This document shows, one piece after another, positions 25,011-36,247 of a stretch of 64,000 nucleotides of DNA. The translations under genes were made by a program, and so were the position numbers. The first letter of the stretch is position 1; every line of letters begins with the position of its first letter. This DNA is from Nyssa sinensis (Eukaryota > Streptophyta > Magnoliopsida > Cornales > Nyssaceae), in contig CM018046.1 in NCBI GenBank assembly GCA_008638375.1, forward strand, positions 43,547,706 to 43,611,705, written 5' to 3'. The notes below the pieces were generated by a model. It worked only from the letters and a program-made list of their open reading frames with translations, ran no database searches and was not told the origin of the DNA.

Positions 25011-26631
25011 CATACACATATACTTCATATATATTAGATCACTAGCTATGTTGGAACTTATAATGATTCGTGACTTGTGTTTGATATTTGGGGTTTTGTA
25101 GAGAAGTGCAAAATAGGATCCACCCCACAAAATGATTGGTACTTCTTCAGTCACAAAGACAAGAAATACCCAACTGGGACTAGGACAAACCGAGCCACGG
25201 CTGCTGGATTCTGGAAGGCCACAGGCCGTGATAAGGTCATTTACAGCAATTTCAAAAGAATTGGAATGAGAAAGACTCTAGTCTTTTACAAAGGTAGAGC
25301 CCCGCATGGACAAAAATCGGATTGGATCATGCATGAATATAGGCTAGATGACAACACCCATGATGCCAGTGTAAGCCTTCTTTATTTATGTTCATTGAAA
25401 TTTATCATTCAAATTAAACTCAATCTCTCTCACATAAACGCACACGTGCTCACGCGCCATCACTTACACATAAAGATACTTGCTTTATACATAAAATAGA
25501 TAGTACTTTGTCTGAAACCACATAAAAGAATTCTCCTCGTATTTAAATATATGTCACAATTTTAATTTAATATGTTTTTAATCACATGAATGCATATTAT
25601 GTGATTGTCTAGTTTTAATTAAATTTTTTTTTAAAAAAAATCTAATGTATTGTATACGTTACAAATTGTAATTAAGATAAGTATTTGGGTAGAAAGAAAT
25701 ATTCTTCTCTAGTTTGAAGCTAAGTATTTTTCTTTTATAATATTAATAAATGATGATGTCATATTGTGATTAAGACGAATATGTGAAAGTTCCTCTTCCT
25801 AATTTGAAGATAAGTATTGTTATTTTATAATACTAATGAATGATAAATTTTGGAATTCAGGCCTCCAATTTAGTAGTAGAGTCTACGCCAGAAGATGGAT
25901 GGGTGGTTTGCCGAGTTTTCAAAAAGAAGAATTACCACAAGGCTCTAGAGAGTCCCCAAAGTTCATCCACCTCTATGGATTCAAGGACACAGATGGGAAA
26001 TTTGAGTGATGATGGTGTTCTGGATCAAATACTTGTATACATGGGTAGGTCTTGCAAGCAGGAGAATGAAACACTAGGAAATCTCACCATCAACAGTGAC
26101 AATAATATGCAATTTCTGACCCCAATCAATATGGCCATCGGCGACCGGCTTCATGACAGATTCCTGCATCTCCCAAGGTTAGAGAGTATTAATCCAACTA
26201 TGCCATCTCTGCACCACAATGGCTCGCCAATATTTAATCAGGACAGTGGTTTTAAGGCTTGTGGTCAATCAATGGATCATGAGATGATCACAGAAACTGA
26301 ACCATCTTGCACCGACCATGGCAATGTTTGCAATATAAACATGGTTGATCAGGACCAAAAAGATGGACCCAATGACTGGGTTGCACTTGACCGTCTGGTG
26401 GCTTCCCAGCTCAATGGCCAAGCAGAGACATCCAAACAATTATCCTGCTATGGTGATATTCCCAACAATGATTTCTGTTTTTCCATTGATCATGATGTAC
26501 AATTATCACACCTACGTTCAAATAGACCAAATCAAGCATCTCAAGTCTATAGCAGCGAGATTGACCTGTGGAGCTTCGCACGATCATCTTCATCATCTTC
26601 ATCTGACCCATTATGCCACTTGTCGGTATAA
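24777..26631 (+). CDS. NAC transcription factor, NST/SND1 (secondary-wall) group
   Basis: Three exons, 24777-24960, 25102-25370 and 25861-26631, join in frame with GT...AG introns of 141 and 490 bp to give 407 codons. Residues 16-175 form a complete NAC domain: subdomain [20 protein letters not shown] around [17 protein letters not shown] with [20 protein letters not shown] and the [13 protein letters not shown]-contact segment (97-106), D with [19 protein letters not shown] (118-136), and E with [13 protein letters not shown] (163-175). The C-terminal activation region is Ser/Asn/Asp-rich and ends [11 protein letters not shown]...DPLCHLSV, an ending I associate with NST1/NST2/SND1. NAC proteins of this group act in the nucleus as master switches for secondary-wall genes in fibres and similar cells. 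The closest paralogue (NST1, NST2 or SND1/NST3) cannot be chosen without a tree. Intron 1 starts with a (CT)n(TA)n microsatellite. No lesion was seen. Confidence 0.93.
24972..25010. repeat. (CT)n(TA)n microsatellite in NAC intron 1
   Basis: A run of CT units followed by TA units begins 11 bp after the exon 1 donor site. The intron is only 141 bp, so length changes here would alter a sizeable part of it. Confidence 0.85.
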
Positions 26632-28083
26632 CAGAAGTACTTAACATATATATATATATATATATCATATTATAGTAGGACTTCATGAAGTCAAATAATA
26701 TGTGATTGATATAATAACATGAATAAGTGGAGTGATATCTGAGATGGGCTACCATTGTCAACCATTCTATCTTTACTCAATAACGATGTCTTCCATTTAG
26801 CCATTATTGTCATGGAATACAGCATGTTATGGGTGCCTTTATATGTTCTTTCTATCTGTAATCATATTATGAGGGTTGAGGTCTTGCCTGAATTCGTTAA
26901 TTATGCTGAAAAAAGCTTGATGTGGTTAGATACAGTCCTCGTTCCACTTTAAAGTAAAGCTTTAGGTGTACGATTTAATAAAACTTAGTTGGCTTGGCCC
27001 ATCGGCAATTTGTCGTGTCCTTGGCTTAACCCGTTAGAAAAATTATTCATTTCATCTGGTATACTAAACTCGGGTTAACTAAGTAATTGACACATTAACT
27101 TACAGACAGGTCACACGCACTCATTACACCGAAACTCGGGTTAACTAGTGATTGACACATTAATTTTACAGACAGGTCACATGCATTCATTACACCGAAA
27201 CCAATGAATCATGTCTCCAACTTATTATTGGGTGAACTGTCGATCAGAGAAAGACCTTCGTCGAGACTAACCAAAGAGATATTTGTTAGTGTCTTTATTG
27301 TATCACATCACAATATGTTTTTTTTTAGATAATATTCTTTCATATTATTATTAAAATGATACATTGCTACATTACATTACACTCGTCTCATTCAAGAATT
27401 TTTTTCCCAACTAACATATCAATAAAGATGGGGAAAAGCCGACCACCTTTAGAAACAAAGATTATTTATATATACAATATGCGACATTGGAATAATTGAG
27501 AAAGAAACTATTCAATCTTTGTCTCTTCCGGGGTGAAATTTAATTGATAGACATTCAACCTAAACTAGCCTCTCAGCTGATATCTATATATCATAAAAAT
27601 CAAAATGAGAGAAGTGGTCACCGGCTCCATGAAATGGAATCTAGACCTAAGAAAGTGTTACGGTCATTAGTAGTCATGTGTATATTTCAGAAGGTCAGTG
27701 GAATTCGACAAAAGAAGCTTCGGTTTTCATCCCCTAACGGACCTTCAAACCAATCACCCATTTGACAACTGACCATCCACCACTATCCACCTAGAAAGAA
27801 TAATAAACAGTTGTCATGAAAATTATATAATTTTATATTAGAAAATTCTTTTTCAAAGTATTTCTTAATACTAGTATTTGTTGTATTAAGTTAAATCATG
27901 TGAATTACATTAAGCTGGAATTGAAAATTCAAGATAAGTCTCGCAAGTACAAATAAAATTAAGAAGTGTGCAATCTAAGATAACATTGACATGCATATTA
28001 TACATTATAGTTTAGACAAATGACTTTAAAATTGTATTAGTTTAGAAGTGGTACGCCTCAAAGTTCACAAAGACCTTAGGTGA
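26632..28083. other. Intergenic DNA downstream of the NAC gene
   Basis: A (TA)n tract at 26646-26665 follows the NAC stop. The 66-bp tandem duplication at 27068-27199 lies in a segment with 'actcgggttaac' words that resemble hAT-derivative ends. Nothing else was recognised; the open frames at 26755-26952 and 27544-27765 have no support. Confidence 0.45.
27068..27199. repeat. Tandem duplication, 2 x 66 bp
   Basis: Copies begin with ACTCGGGTTAACTA at 27068 and 27134 and share ATTGACACATTAA, ACAGACAGGTCACA and CATTACACCGAAA. A handful of substitutions and a 1-base length change separate them. Confidence 0.8.
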
Positions 28084-28159
28084 TTTTTTTTTTTGGGACA
28101 AGTAATTTATTTTAAAAAGAAAACAGAATATAGAAGTATAAGGAGCCACTACAACAAAA

Positions 28160-28515
28160 TGCACTATTAGCGACGTGCGAGTGCGTCGCTAATAGTGCAA
28201 TTGTGCGTCGCAAAAGACCTTTAGCGACGCACAAACTGTGCGTCGCTAAGTCGTCACAAATTGTTCCGTCAGCTAATAATATTAGCGATGTACGGAATCC
28301 TCTGGTGTCACTAAAAGTTCATATTAGCGACGCTCAACACGCGTCGCTAATAATAGGCTACGGGCGTCGCAAATAATACACAAGTCGCTAAAAATGAGTA
28401 TGTGCGTCGCTAAAAGTCAGTATTAGCGATGCCCACTGTGCGTCGCTAATACTGATTTCTAAATTGAATTTTGACTTTTAGCGACACTCTGGTGTGCGTC
28501 GGCTAAAAGTATTTT
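28160..28515. repeat. CACTA left subterminal inverted motif cluster
   Basis: Roughly 14 copies of TTAGCGACG(CACA) or its complement, many as back-to-back pairs separated by a few bases (for example the facing pair near 28220-28250). Variants with GATG, GACAC or an extra base show old divergence. In En/Spm elements such clusters bind the TnpA-type protein. Confidence 0.8.
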
Positions 28516-28953
28516 TTTTTTTAAGAACCATATCTACTTTGTTTTATTTGTTGTTTTGTTCCTGTTTAAACCTGTATCAATCATCCATCCTGATATACAA
28601 TAAAATTCAAGCATTCTGAAATGAATATATTTAAAAAAGAAAAATACATTCATATATATATATATATATATTAAACTAATTATGTACAACTATAAAAGTG
28701 CAATTCATCAATAAATAGAAAAATTAAAAATTGTCTTCAAAATGTTACTACAGATGTCCATGAAAATAAAAAAATAAAAATAACAAGTTTCGATGCAAAA
28801 CATAAAGACGGCACGGCAATAATCTCCGATCAATCTGAAATAAAGATCAAATGACATATATTAGAACAATTATTAAATATATATGAACATAGAATGTGAA
28901 TAGTTTTTTTTTTTTGCATGCATAAATAATAAGAACGACATAAAGTAGCATAA

Positions 28954-30959
28954 GTCTATTTTATCATTTGTGAGGTGTGTAATGTGGTTTCGGTGTAGTT
29001 AAGCAGATATCCGGCATTTTGGTCTGTCAAAATCCCAAAATGGGCCTTTTTGGAGCTGAAACTTGCATAACTTTCAAACCGAGCATCCGAACCGAGTGTC
29101 GTAATTTCGTGCAGGTCTATTTTATCATTTCTGAGGTGTGTGATGTGGTTTCGGTGTAGTTAGGCCGATATCCGAAAATTTGGTCTGTCAAACTCCCAAA
29201 ATAGGCCTTTTTGGAGCTGAAACTTGCATAAGTTTCAAAGCGGGCATTCGAACAGAGTGCCGTAAGTTCGTGCAAGTCTATTTTATCATTTGTGAGGTGT
29301 GTGATGTGGTTTCGGTGTAGTTACACTGATATCTGATATTTTGGTCTGTCAAAACTCCCAAATAGACATTTTTGGAGCTGAAACTTGCATAAGTTTCAAA
29401 CTGGGCATCCGAACTGAGTGCCGTAAGTTCGTGCAAGTTTATTTTATCATTTTTGAGGTGTTTGATATGGTTTCAGTGTAGTTAGGCCGATATCCGACAT
29501 TTTGGTCTGTCAAAACCCCAAAATGGGCCTTTTTGGAGTTGAAATTTGCATAAGTTTCAAACCGGGCATCCGAACCGAGTGCCGTAAGTTCGTACAAGTC
29601 TATTTTATCATTTTTGAGGTGTGTGATGTGGTTTCGGTGTAGTTAGGCTGATATCCGACATTCTGGTCTGTCAAAACCCGAAAATGGACCTTTTTGGAGT
29701 TGAAACTTGCATAAGTTTCAAACCGGGCATCCGAACCGAGTGCCATAAGTTCGTGCAAGTCTATTTTATCATTTTTGAGGTGTGTGATGTGGTTTCGGTG
29801 TAGTTAGGCCGATATCCGGCATTTTGGTCTGTCAAAACCCCAAATGGGCATTTTTAGAGCTGAAACTTGCATAAGTTTCAAACCGTGCATCCGAATCGAG
29901 TGACGTAAGTTCGTGCAAGTCTATTTTATCATTTGTAAGGTGTGTGATGTGGTTTCGGTATAGTTAGGCTGATATCCAATATTTTGGTCTGTCAAAACCC
30001 CAAAATAGACATTTTTGGAGTTGAAACTTGCATAAGTTTCAAACCGTGCATCCGAACCGAGTGCCGTAAGTTCGTGCAAGTCTATTTTATTGTTTTTGAG
30101 GTGTTTGATGTGGTTTTGGTGTATTTAGGCCAATATCCAGGATTTTGGTCTGTCAAAACCCTAAAATGGGCCTTTTTGGAGCTGAAACTTGCATAAGTTT
30201 CAAACCGGGCATCCGAACTGAGTGCCGTAAGTTCGTGCAAGTATATTTTATCATTTGTGAGGTGTGTGATGTGGTTTTGGTGTATTTAAGCTGATATCCG
30301 GAATTTTGGTCTGTCAAAATTCAAAAATTAGCCTTTTTGGAACTGAAACTTGCATAAGTTTCAAACCGGGCATCCGAACCGAGTGTCGTAAGTTTGTACA
30401 AGTCTATTTTATCATTTGTGAGGTGTGTGATGTGGTTTTGATATAGTTAGGCCGATATTCGGAATTTTGGTCTGTCAAAACCCCACAATGGGCATTTTGG
30501 TCTGTCAAAACCTCAAAATGGACATTTTTGCAGCTGAAACTTGCATAAGTTTCAAATCCGGGCATCCGAACCGAGTGCCATAAGTTCGTGAAAGTCTATT
30601 TTATCATTTTTGAGGTGTGTGATGTGGTTTTGGTGTAGGTCAGCTGATATCTGGCATTTTGGTCTGTCAAACCCCCAAAATAGGCATTTTTGGAACTGAA
30701 ACTTGCATAAGTTTCAAACTGGGCATCCGAACCGAGTGTCGTAAGTTCGTGCAAGTCTATTTTATCTTTTGTGAGATGTGTGATGTGGTTTCGGTGTAGT
30801 TAGGCTGATATCCGGCATTTTGGTCTGTTAAAACCCCAAAATGGGCCTTTTTGGAGTTGGAACTTGCATAAGTTTCAAACCGGGCATCTGAACCGAGTTC
30901 CGTAACTTCGTGTAAGTCTATTTTATTATTTTTGAGGTCTGTGATGTGGTTTCGGTGCA
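28954..30959. repeat. 161-bp tandem repeat array inside the CACTA element
   Basis: GTCTATTTTATC-type unit starts occur at 28954, 29115, 29276, 29437, 29598, 29759, 29919, 30080, 30241, 30402, 30594, 30755 and 30916. This gives 12 full units and a 44-bp partial unit. Ten units are 161 bp, one is 160 and one is 192. The 192-bp unit carries an internal 31-bp duplication of the TTTTGGTCTGTCAAAACC segment near 30466-30530. Nearly every unit has the dyad GAAACTTGCATAAGTTTC, followed by CGGGCATCCGAACCGAGTG. Short open frames in the array are by-products of the repetition. Confidence 0.92.
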
Positions 30960-31004
30960 TTTTATATAAATAACAAATCCACCAAAGTGTATAATTTTAA
31001 AAAC

Positions 31005-32475
31005 TTACCAAGGTTGTGAAGAGTCACGCTGTTGGCTGAGCATCGTCTGCACAAGAGTCTGTAGCTCGAAATATCGCTCCTTGAGGCTATCTAGTCTCTG
31101 GCGTAGCGCTACATTCTCTTATTGAACTGCCTCAGTAGCTGCGTGTGCCCTAGCATAACTCTTAAAGGACGATGTCGTCGTCGGCATCCCAGTCCCTAAG
31201 CCACGCACATAGCCACGCCTCTTGCTCAGAACAGTCTCCCGTATCTGGTCATCGGTCAGCAGATCTTGACCCTCAGCTGTCGGCTGATCACGCAGCCGGA
31301 CTATCTCCTCCTATAAAAACATATATATATGTTAGTACTTTTATAACTTTAGATTAATATTAAATTAGTAATATTGTGGCAAGTTACATAAAAACTTACA
31401 TAAAGTCGCTGTGCTTCAGGCCCAGCCCAACCCTTATTGGGGTTGTAGTGCGTCCTGTGCCACAAATCAATGGGGCTGGGTGGTGCACCGGTGTCCTGGT
31501 CTCGCTGGAGCAAATAAATAATAGCTTCTGAAGATTGATTTCATGAATAGATTATACAATAAGAACTTGATACATTTATTAACTTACCATATCATGCCTA
31601 TACTGTACAAAAGAACGTGATCCACCACAGTGGGTCACCTTCTGCTTGCTTCTACTCTCGCTATTCTTTCGGCTTAGTTCCTATACTTGGCCAAAACAAA
31701 GAAGGTTAGTATAAATGATACTGATTTAAACCAGACAACAAAAGTAATTTTGACAATTTTTACCTGGAATGCATCACTTGCGAACCGGTCGCACAGTAAC
31801 ATCCAATCCTTCATCGTCACCCCCCTGTAGGGTCTGTCGCGGGGCTCTCTACTGCTTGTCACCTCTGCCTCGTAGTGCATGTGGAGACGGTGTCGATAGT
31901 CCCTGAAACGGACTCCCAGGTAACGGTCCACTACCTTCGCTACGTGAGGCAGGTGGAGATCGATGTCAAACTTTCCCTGTAAAGCATGTTATTGTCAAAA
32001 AATTACGGCATTAGAAATGTTAAAATTTGGTTCAACACAATAATAAAAGACATACCAGGATATGCGTATGAATATCTCGTAGCTCCTCTTGAGGGACGAG
32101 ACTCCAGTCACTAATATGGAGTGGGGCGCGTAGTTGGCAAATGATGCTGACCTCTGTGATGAACTGCTGTGCCCACCCATCAACGGTCTTCAACAAGCCC
32201 TCAGGTAGCTCAATCCGAAGTCGCGAGCCCCCTGTTGCCTCCATCTGAGCCTGCAAACTCCGATTCTTCGACCTACCGCGCCCTCGTCTAGCAGTGGTGG
32301 CCGAAGCTTTAGAAACAATAAAATAGAAACAATTAGTACCATATTTATATAATCATTAATACAAAGTGAAACTATCCATACCATCAATGGCAAGATCGGT
32401 CGATCCTGCAGAGGAAGGAGAAGGGGTCGATGGGTCCACCGGGGCTGCGTGTCTGCGTGAGCTTGGTCCAACCAT
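31005..32475 (-). pseudogene. TnpA-like / Transposase_24 gene of the CACTA element
   Basis: Six exons read on the minus strand: 32475-32382, 32306-32056, 31976-31764, 31680-31588, about 31527-31400, and 31310-31005. Most junctions are GT...AG and keep frame. The start is MVGPSSRRHAAP. The central part has RLRIELPEGLLKTVDGWAQQ. The next exons give MKDWMLLCDRFAS and then RKNSESRSKQKVTHCGGSRS, matching the plant En/Spm 'Transposase_24' pattern (SKQK...H..GS.SF). Later parts are PPSPIDLWHRTHYNPNKGW and RRGYVRGLGTG. Two problems: the exon 4/5 junction is off by one base with the canonical donor (a GTTAAT donor 4 bp downstream would fix it), and an in-frame TAA lies at 31119-31121, 37 codons before the natural stop at 31005-31007. 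TnpA-type proteins bind subterminal repeats and assist transposition. It may be a recently broken gene. Confidence 0.7.
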
Positions 32476-32591
32476 ATCTAAAAAGAAAGTTTAAAAGTAA
32501 AATCCATTACATCATAAGAATTAAAATCCATTACATCATAAAATTGAATATCCATTACACTTGATCTTACCACATGTAACACCTATTACAA

Positions 32592-35500
32592 TTATTCATC
32601 TGAGTTTGTATCATCATCTGAACTTGAATTTTTTTCATTCTCGGTACAATACTCTAACAATGTCTCATCATCAAAATCACTTTCCTCGTCATCATCATCC
32701 TTAATGAACGTTGCATCCCTCGAATCTAATTATGTGGTATTGGTGACGTCGGAAGCTACAACCTGAATTGGTTCTACATCAGTTCTATTCAACCTATAAG
32801 AACTAACATCTTCCTGATCATGCCGGACAACACCATCATTGGCAGTTTGAGACTCTTTTTGTAGGGCCTCCTCAATCTTCTCCAACTCTTCATCTCCCCC
32901 GCCAACTTCTAGGACATCATAAACATTTCGAGTTTTTATTTTTTGGACAACATGCCAATCACCTCTTATTTTTGTGTCCTTCAAATAGAAAACTTGTTTT
33001 GCAACCAATGCCAAAACATACGGATCATCTTTAAATGTCGTAAGTGACGTATTAACACTTATGAAGTGCTTATCAATCTGCATTCCAGTCTTCTTATTAC
33101 TTACATCCCACCAATCACATTTAAAAATATACACAGAATGACCGTAGTAATAATGTAACTGTATGATGTCTTTTAAAATACCATAGTACTCTACAGTTTG
33201 TCCTACGTCACCATCTCCTTCAACAAGGACCCCGCTATTCTGTGTTCATCGGCTGATCTCACGTTCCCTCGTGTGAAATCGAACACCATCAACAATTAAA
33301 CTGGTATAGCGGGATATCCTTTGATTAGGACCATATGCCAAGGAATATAATTGATCGTACGCCTCAGGAGATTGTTGGTGGTGTAATAGCTTCATCTATT
33401 AATTCAGTACAAGTACAAAACTAATTGAATACAAATGCATTAACTAATACAATTACAATTAATTGAAACCTATTCTTACACGTTCTCCGAACCACTTTGG
33501 AAACAAATTTTTCTGTCTTTGCTCCAGATCAGAACTTGATACATGTTCTCTCTGAAGCTCGATCGTATGCTCACTGTATAAGATGAGATATGTTATATGT
33601 AACTTACATTTATATACTAACGTAGTATTGCAATGATTTCAATAAACTTACTTAAAATATGGCAATGTCTCATCGCAGTTGTTGAGCACAGTGTAGTGGG
33701 CTTTTTCCAAGTCTCGAGGATGACACCATTCATATAAATGGGCACTTGTTGGCCGCACAGTCTGATTAAACACCGCAAGGCCAGTTCGTTGTTGCCCTGG
33801 ACATCTATCAGAATTTCGCTCTGGACGATTAAACCAAGTCTCAATATCTTCAAGATGCGGAGAGCAAAAGGTGAGACATTCAGCATCAATGTAAGCCTCA
33901 GCAATTGACCCTTCCGGTCGTGCTCTGTTATGCACACATTGCTTCAATGTGTGCAAATATCTGTTTTGATAATTAATCAGTTATAGATTAAAATAGTTAG
34001 GATGGATAGATAACACAATTCACAAAATTAAATGTACCTTTCTATTGGATACATCCAACAGTATTGGACAGGTCCGCCAATTTTTGCCTCATGAGGCAAA
34101 TGCACCGTTAAGTGGACCATGATATCGAAGAAAGCTGGAGGGAAAATCTGTTCCAACTTGCAGAGGATCACGACAACATCCCTTTCGAGCTTGTCAAGTA
34201 CTTCCACATTCAACATCTTCGCACATAATTCTCTAAAGAAGCAACCCAACTCAGTTAATGTAGTCGATATGTCATCAGTGAGATACCCACGTAGTGCAAT
34301 CGGAAGAAGTCGTTATAAAAGGACATGGCAGTCATGGCTCTTCAATCCGGATATTTTCCCATCTATAACATTGACACACCGAGATATATTCGATGCGTAT
34401 CCATCTGGGAACTTCACCGATTTAAACCACTCGCAAATCCTCATTTCTCTCTGCGGATGATAACGTATACTGTGCAGGAGGCACGATATATTTATCAAAG
34501 CTACGTGCAAGTCCAACCAAGCTTTAACACTATCTTTTGTCTTCCTTCAATGTTCATTACAGTTCCCAGCATATTATCACATATGTTTTTCTCGATGTGC
34601 ATCACATCCAAATTGTGCCTTAACTTAAGGGTCTCCCAGTACGGCAAATAAAAAAACATGCTCTTCTTCGTCCAATTTAAGTCCACATCAGTACGCTTCC
34701 TCTTCTTACTACCTGGTATCTTCCCAAACCTCACTGGTTGGATGACTGCTAATTGCGCCAACACGTCTTTGCCAGACAACAATGGAGGTGACAATCTGCG
34801 CTCAATTTTTTCATCAAATAGATGCTTCTGCCGATTTCGCCAACCATGTGATGGTGGTAGAAAACGACGATGGCACATGTAACATATCTTCCTCCCATTT
34901 GACAAATGTAGGGAACATGCATCCTTATTGCAAACTGGACATGCCAGATACCCCTTAGTGCTCCCCCCAGACAAGTTCCCATATGCTGGAAAGTCATTTA
35001 TGGTCCACAGTAACGCGGCATGCAATTGAAATATCTCATTCTTAGAGACGTTGTATGCCTCCACTTCCACCTGCCACAATTCCTTCAACTCGTCCATTAA
35101 AGGACGCAAGTACACATCAATTTCATTACCAGGAGACTTCGGCCCTGGAATAAGCAACGACATGTAGATAAACGGTTCTTTCATACATTTTCACGGTGGC
35201 AAGTTATACGGCACAAGCAACACCGGCCACATGCTGTAGGCATTACTCATGTCACCGAACGGGTTGAAACCGTCGCTAGCCAGCCCAAGTCGTACATTAT
35301 GCGGCTCATTTGCAAACCATTTGTGATTTGTATCAAACTCAGCCCAAGCTTGTGAATTTGCCGGATGCCTACATACATTTTCCTCAGCAACACGCTTCTC
35401 CTTATGCCACCGCATATCTTCTGTCGTCTTCTGAGACATGTACAACCTTTGTAGCCTCGATTTTAAGGGAAAATATCTCAGCACCTTGTGCGAAATTGTC

Positions 35501-36247
35501 TTGCTCTTTCCTTCATTCAGCTTGTACCTGGGTTCGTGGCACACCGTACACTCCTTACATTGTTCAGTCTCCTTCCAAAATAATATGCAATCGTTTTTGC
35601 AAGCATGTATGGGAATATACTCGAGGCCCAAATCTCTTAATATTCTTTTCAGCCTCGTAATATGATTTCGGAAGGGTCTCCCCAGTAGGAAGCGCTGCTT
35701 TAATCAATTCAATGGCCATAGTAACTGAATTGTTACTCCAACGGTTGATGGTCTTAAGATGAAGGAGTTTCACGAGAAAGTCCAGTTTCGAAAACTTATC
35801 ACAACCCGGGTATAACGACTGCCTTGCTTCCCTCAACAACTACTCAAACGCGGTCGATGGTCCCGTGTCACTCCTGTGCACTACTCGCCCCAGTTGTAGC
35901 CCCCTACAAGTTTGCCAGCATTTGTGGCAAGCCTTCGTAACCAACCCCAACATTATCACCAAAGTCATCATCGTCGTCTTCTTCTTCATCATCAAATACC
36001 ACTTGTACGTCACGGCGTTCCCTAGTGAAATTCTCAACACGTATACCTCTTGTCCATCCCGTGTTCGAGTAGGTGCTCTTTGACCTCATCTAATGTGCAT
36101 GTAATCCCTATTATTGCACATCCTACATGGACATCTTATCCTATTTCTCCCATCTGCAGATGCACGAGCAAACTCAATAAAATCTTTGATCCCCTTCACA
36201 TACCCTAGCAAATGCCTGCCCCTCAAGTCCATCCAACTCTTATCCAT
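32592..36247 (-). pseudogene. TnpD-type CACTA transposase, decayed
   Basis: Domain order on the minus strand is that of plant En/Spm TNP2. The Transpos_assoc N-terminus is at 36247-36086 (MDKSWMDLRGRHL, then a CPCRMC cysteine motif). A YPGCDKFSKLDFLVKLLHLK segment lies near 35820-35740, and Transposase_21 spans about 35631-34501 (ACPVCNKD zinc-like motif, HNLDVMHIEKNICDN). DUF4218 lies at about 34516-34038 (VEVLDKLERDVV, FDIMVHLTVHLPHEA), followed by exons 33960-33652 and 33573-33480. The last exon starts at 33395, carries DUF4216 (FKCDWWDV) and ends in an acidic tail at 32592. Lesions: frameshifts near 36090, 35640 and 34530, and in-frame stops at 35840-35842, 35191-35193, 33246-33248 and 32730-32732. 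It cannot make a full transposase. It would have cut and joined element ends in the nucleus. Confidence 0.85.

Noticed and set aside
28954..30959. CRISPR-like periodic array
   Set aside because: The units are contiguous 161-bp tandem copies without unique spacers, inside a plant transposon.
29984..30960. Open frames within the repeat array on both strands
   Set aside because: They are the 161-bp repeat translated; the same peptide recurs in shifted frames and is not conserved.
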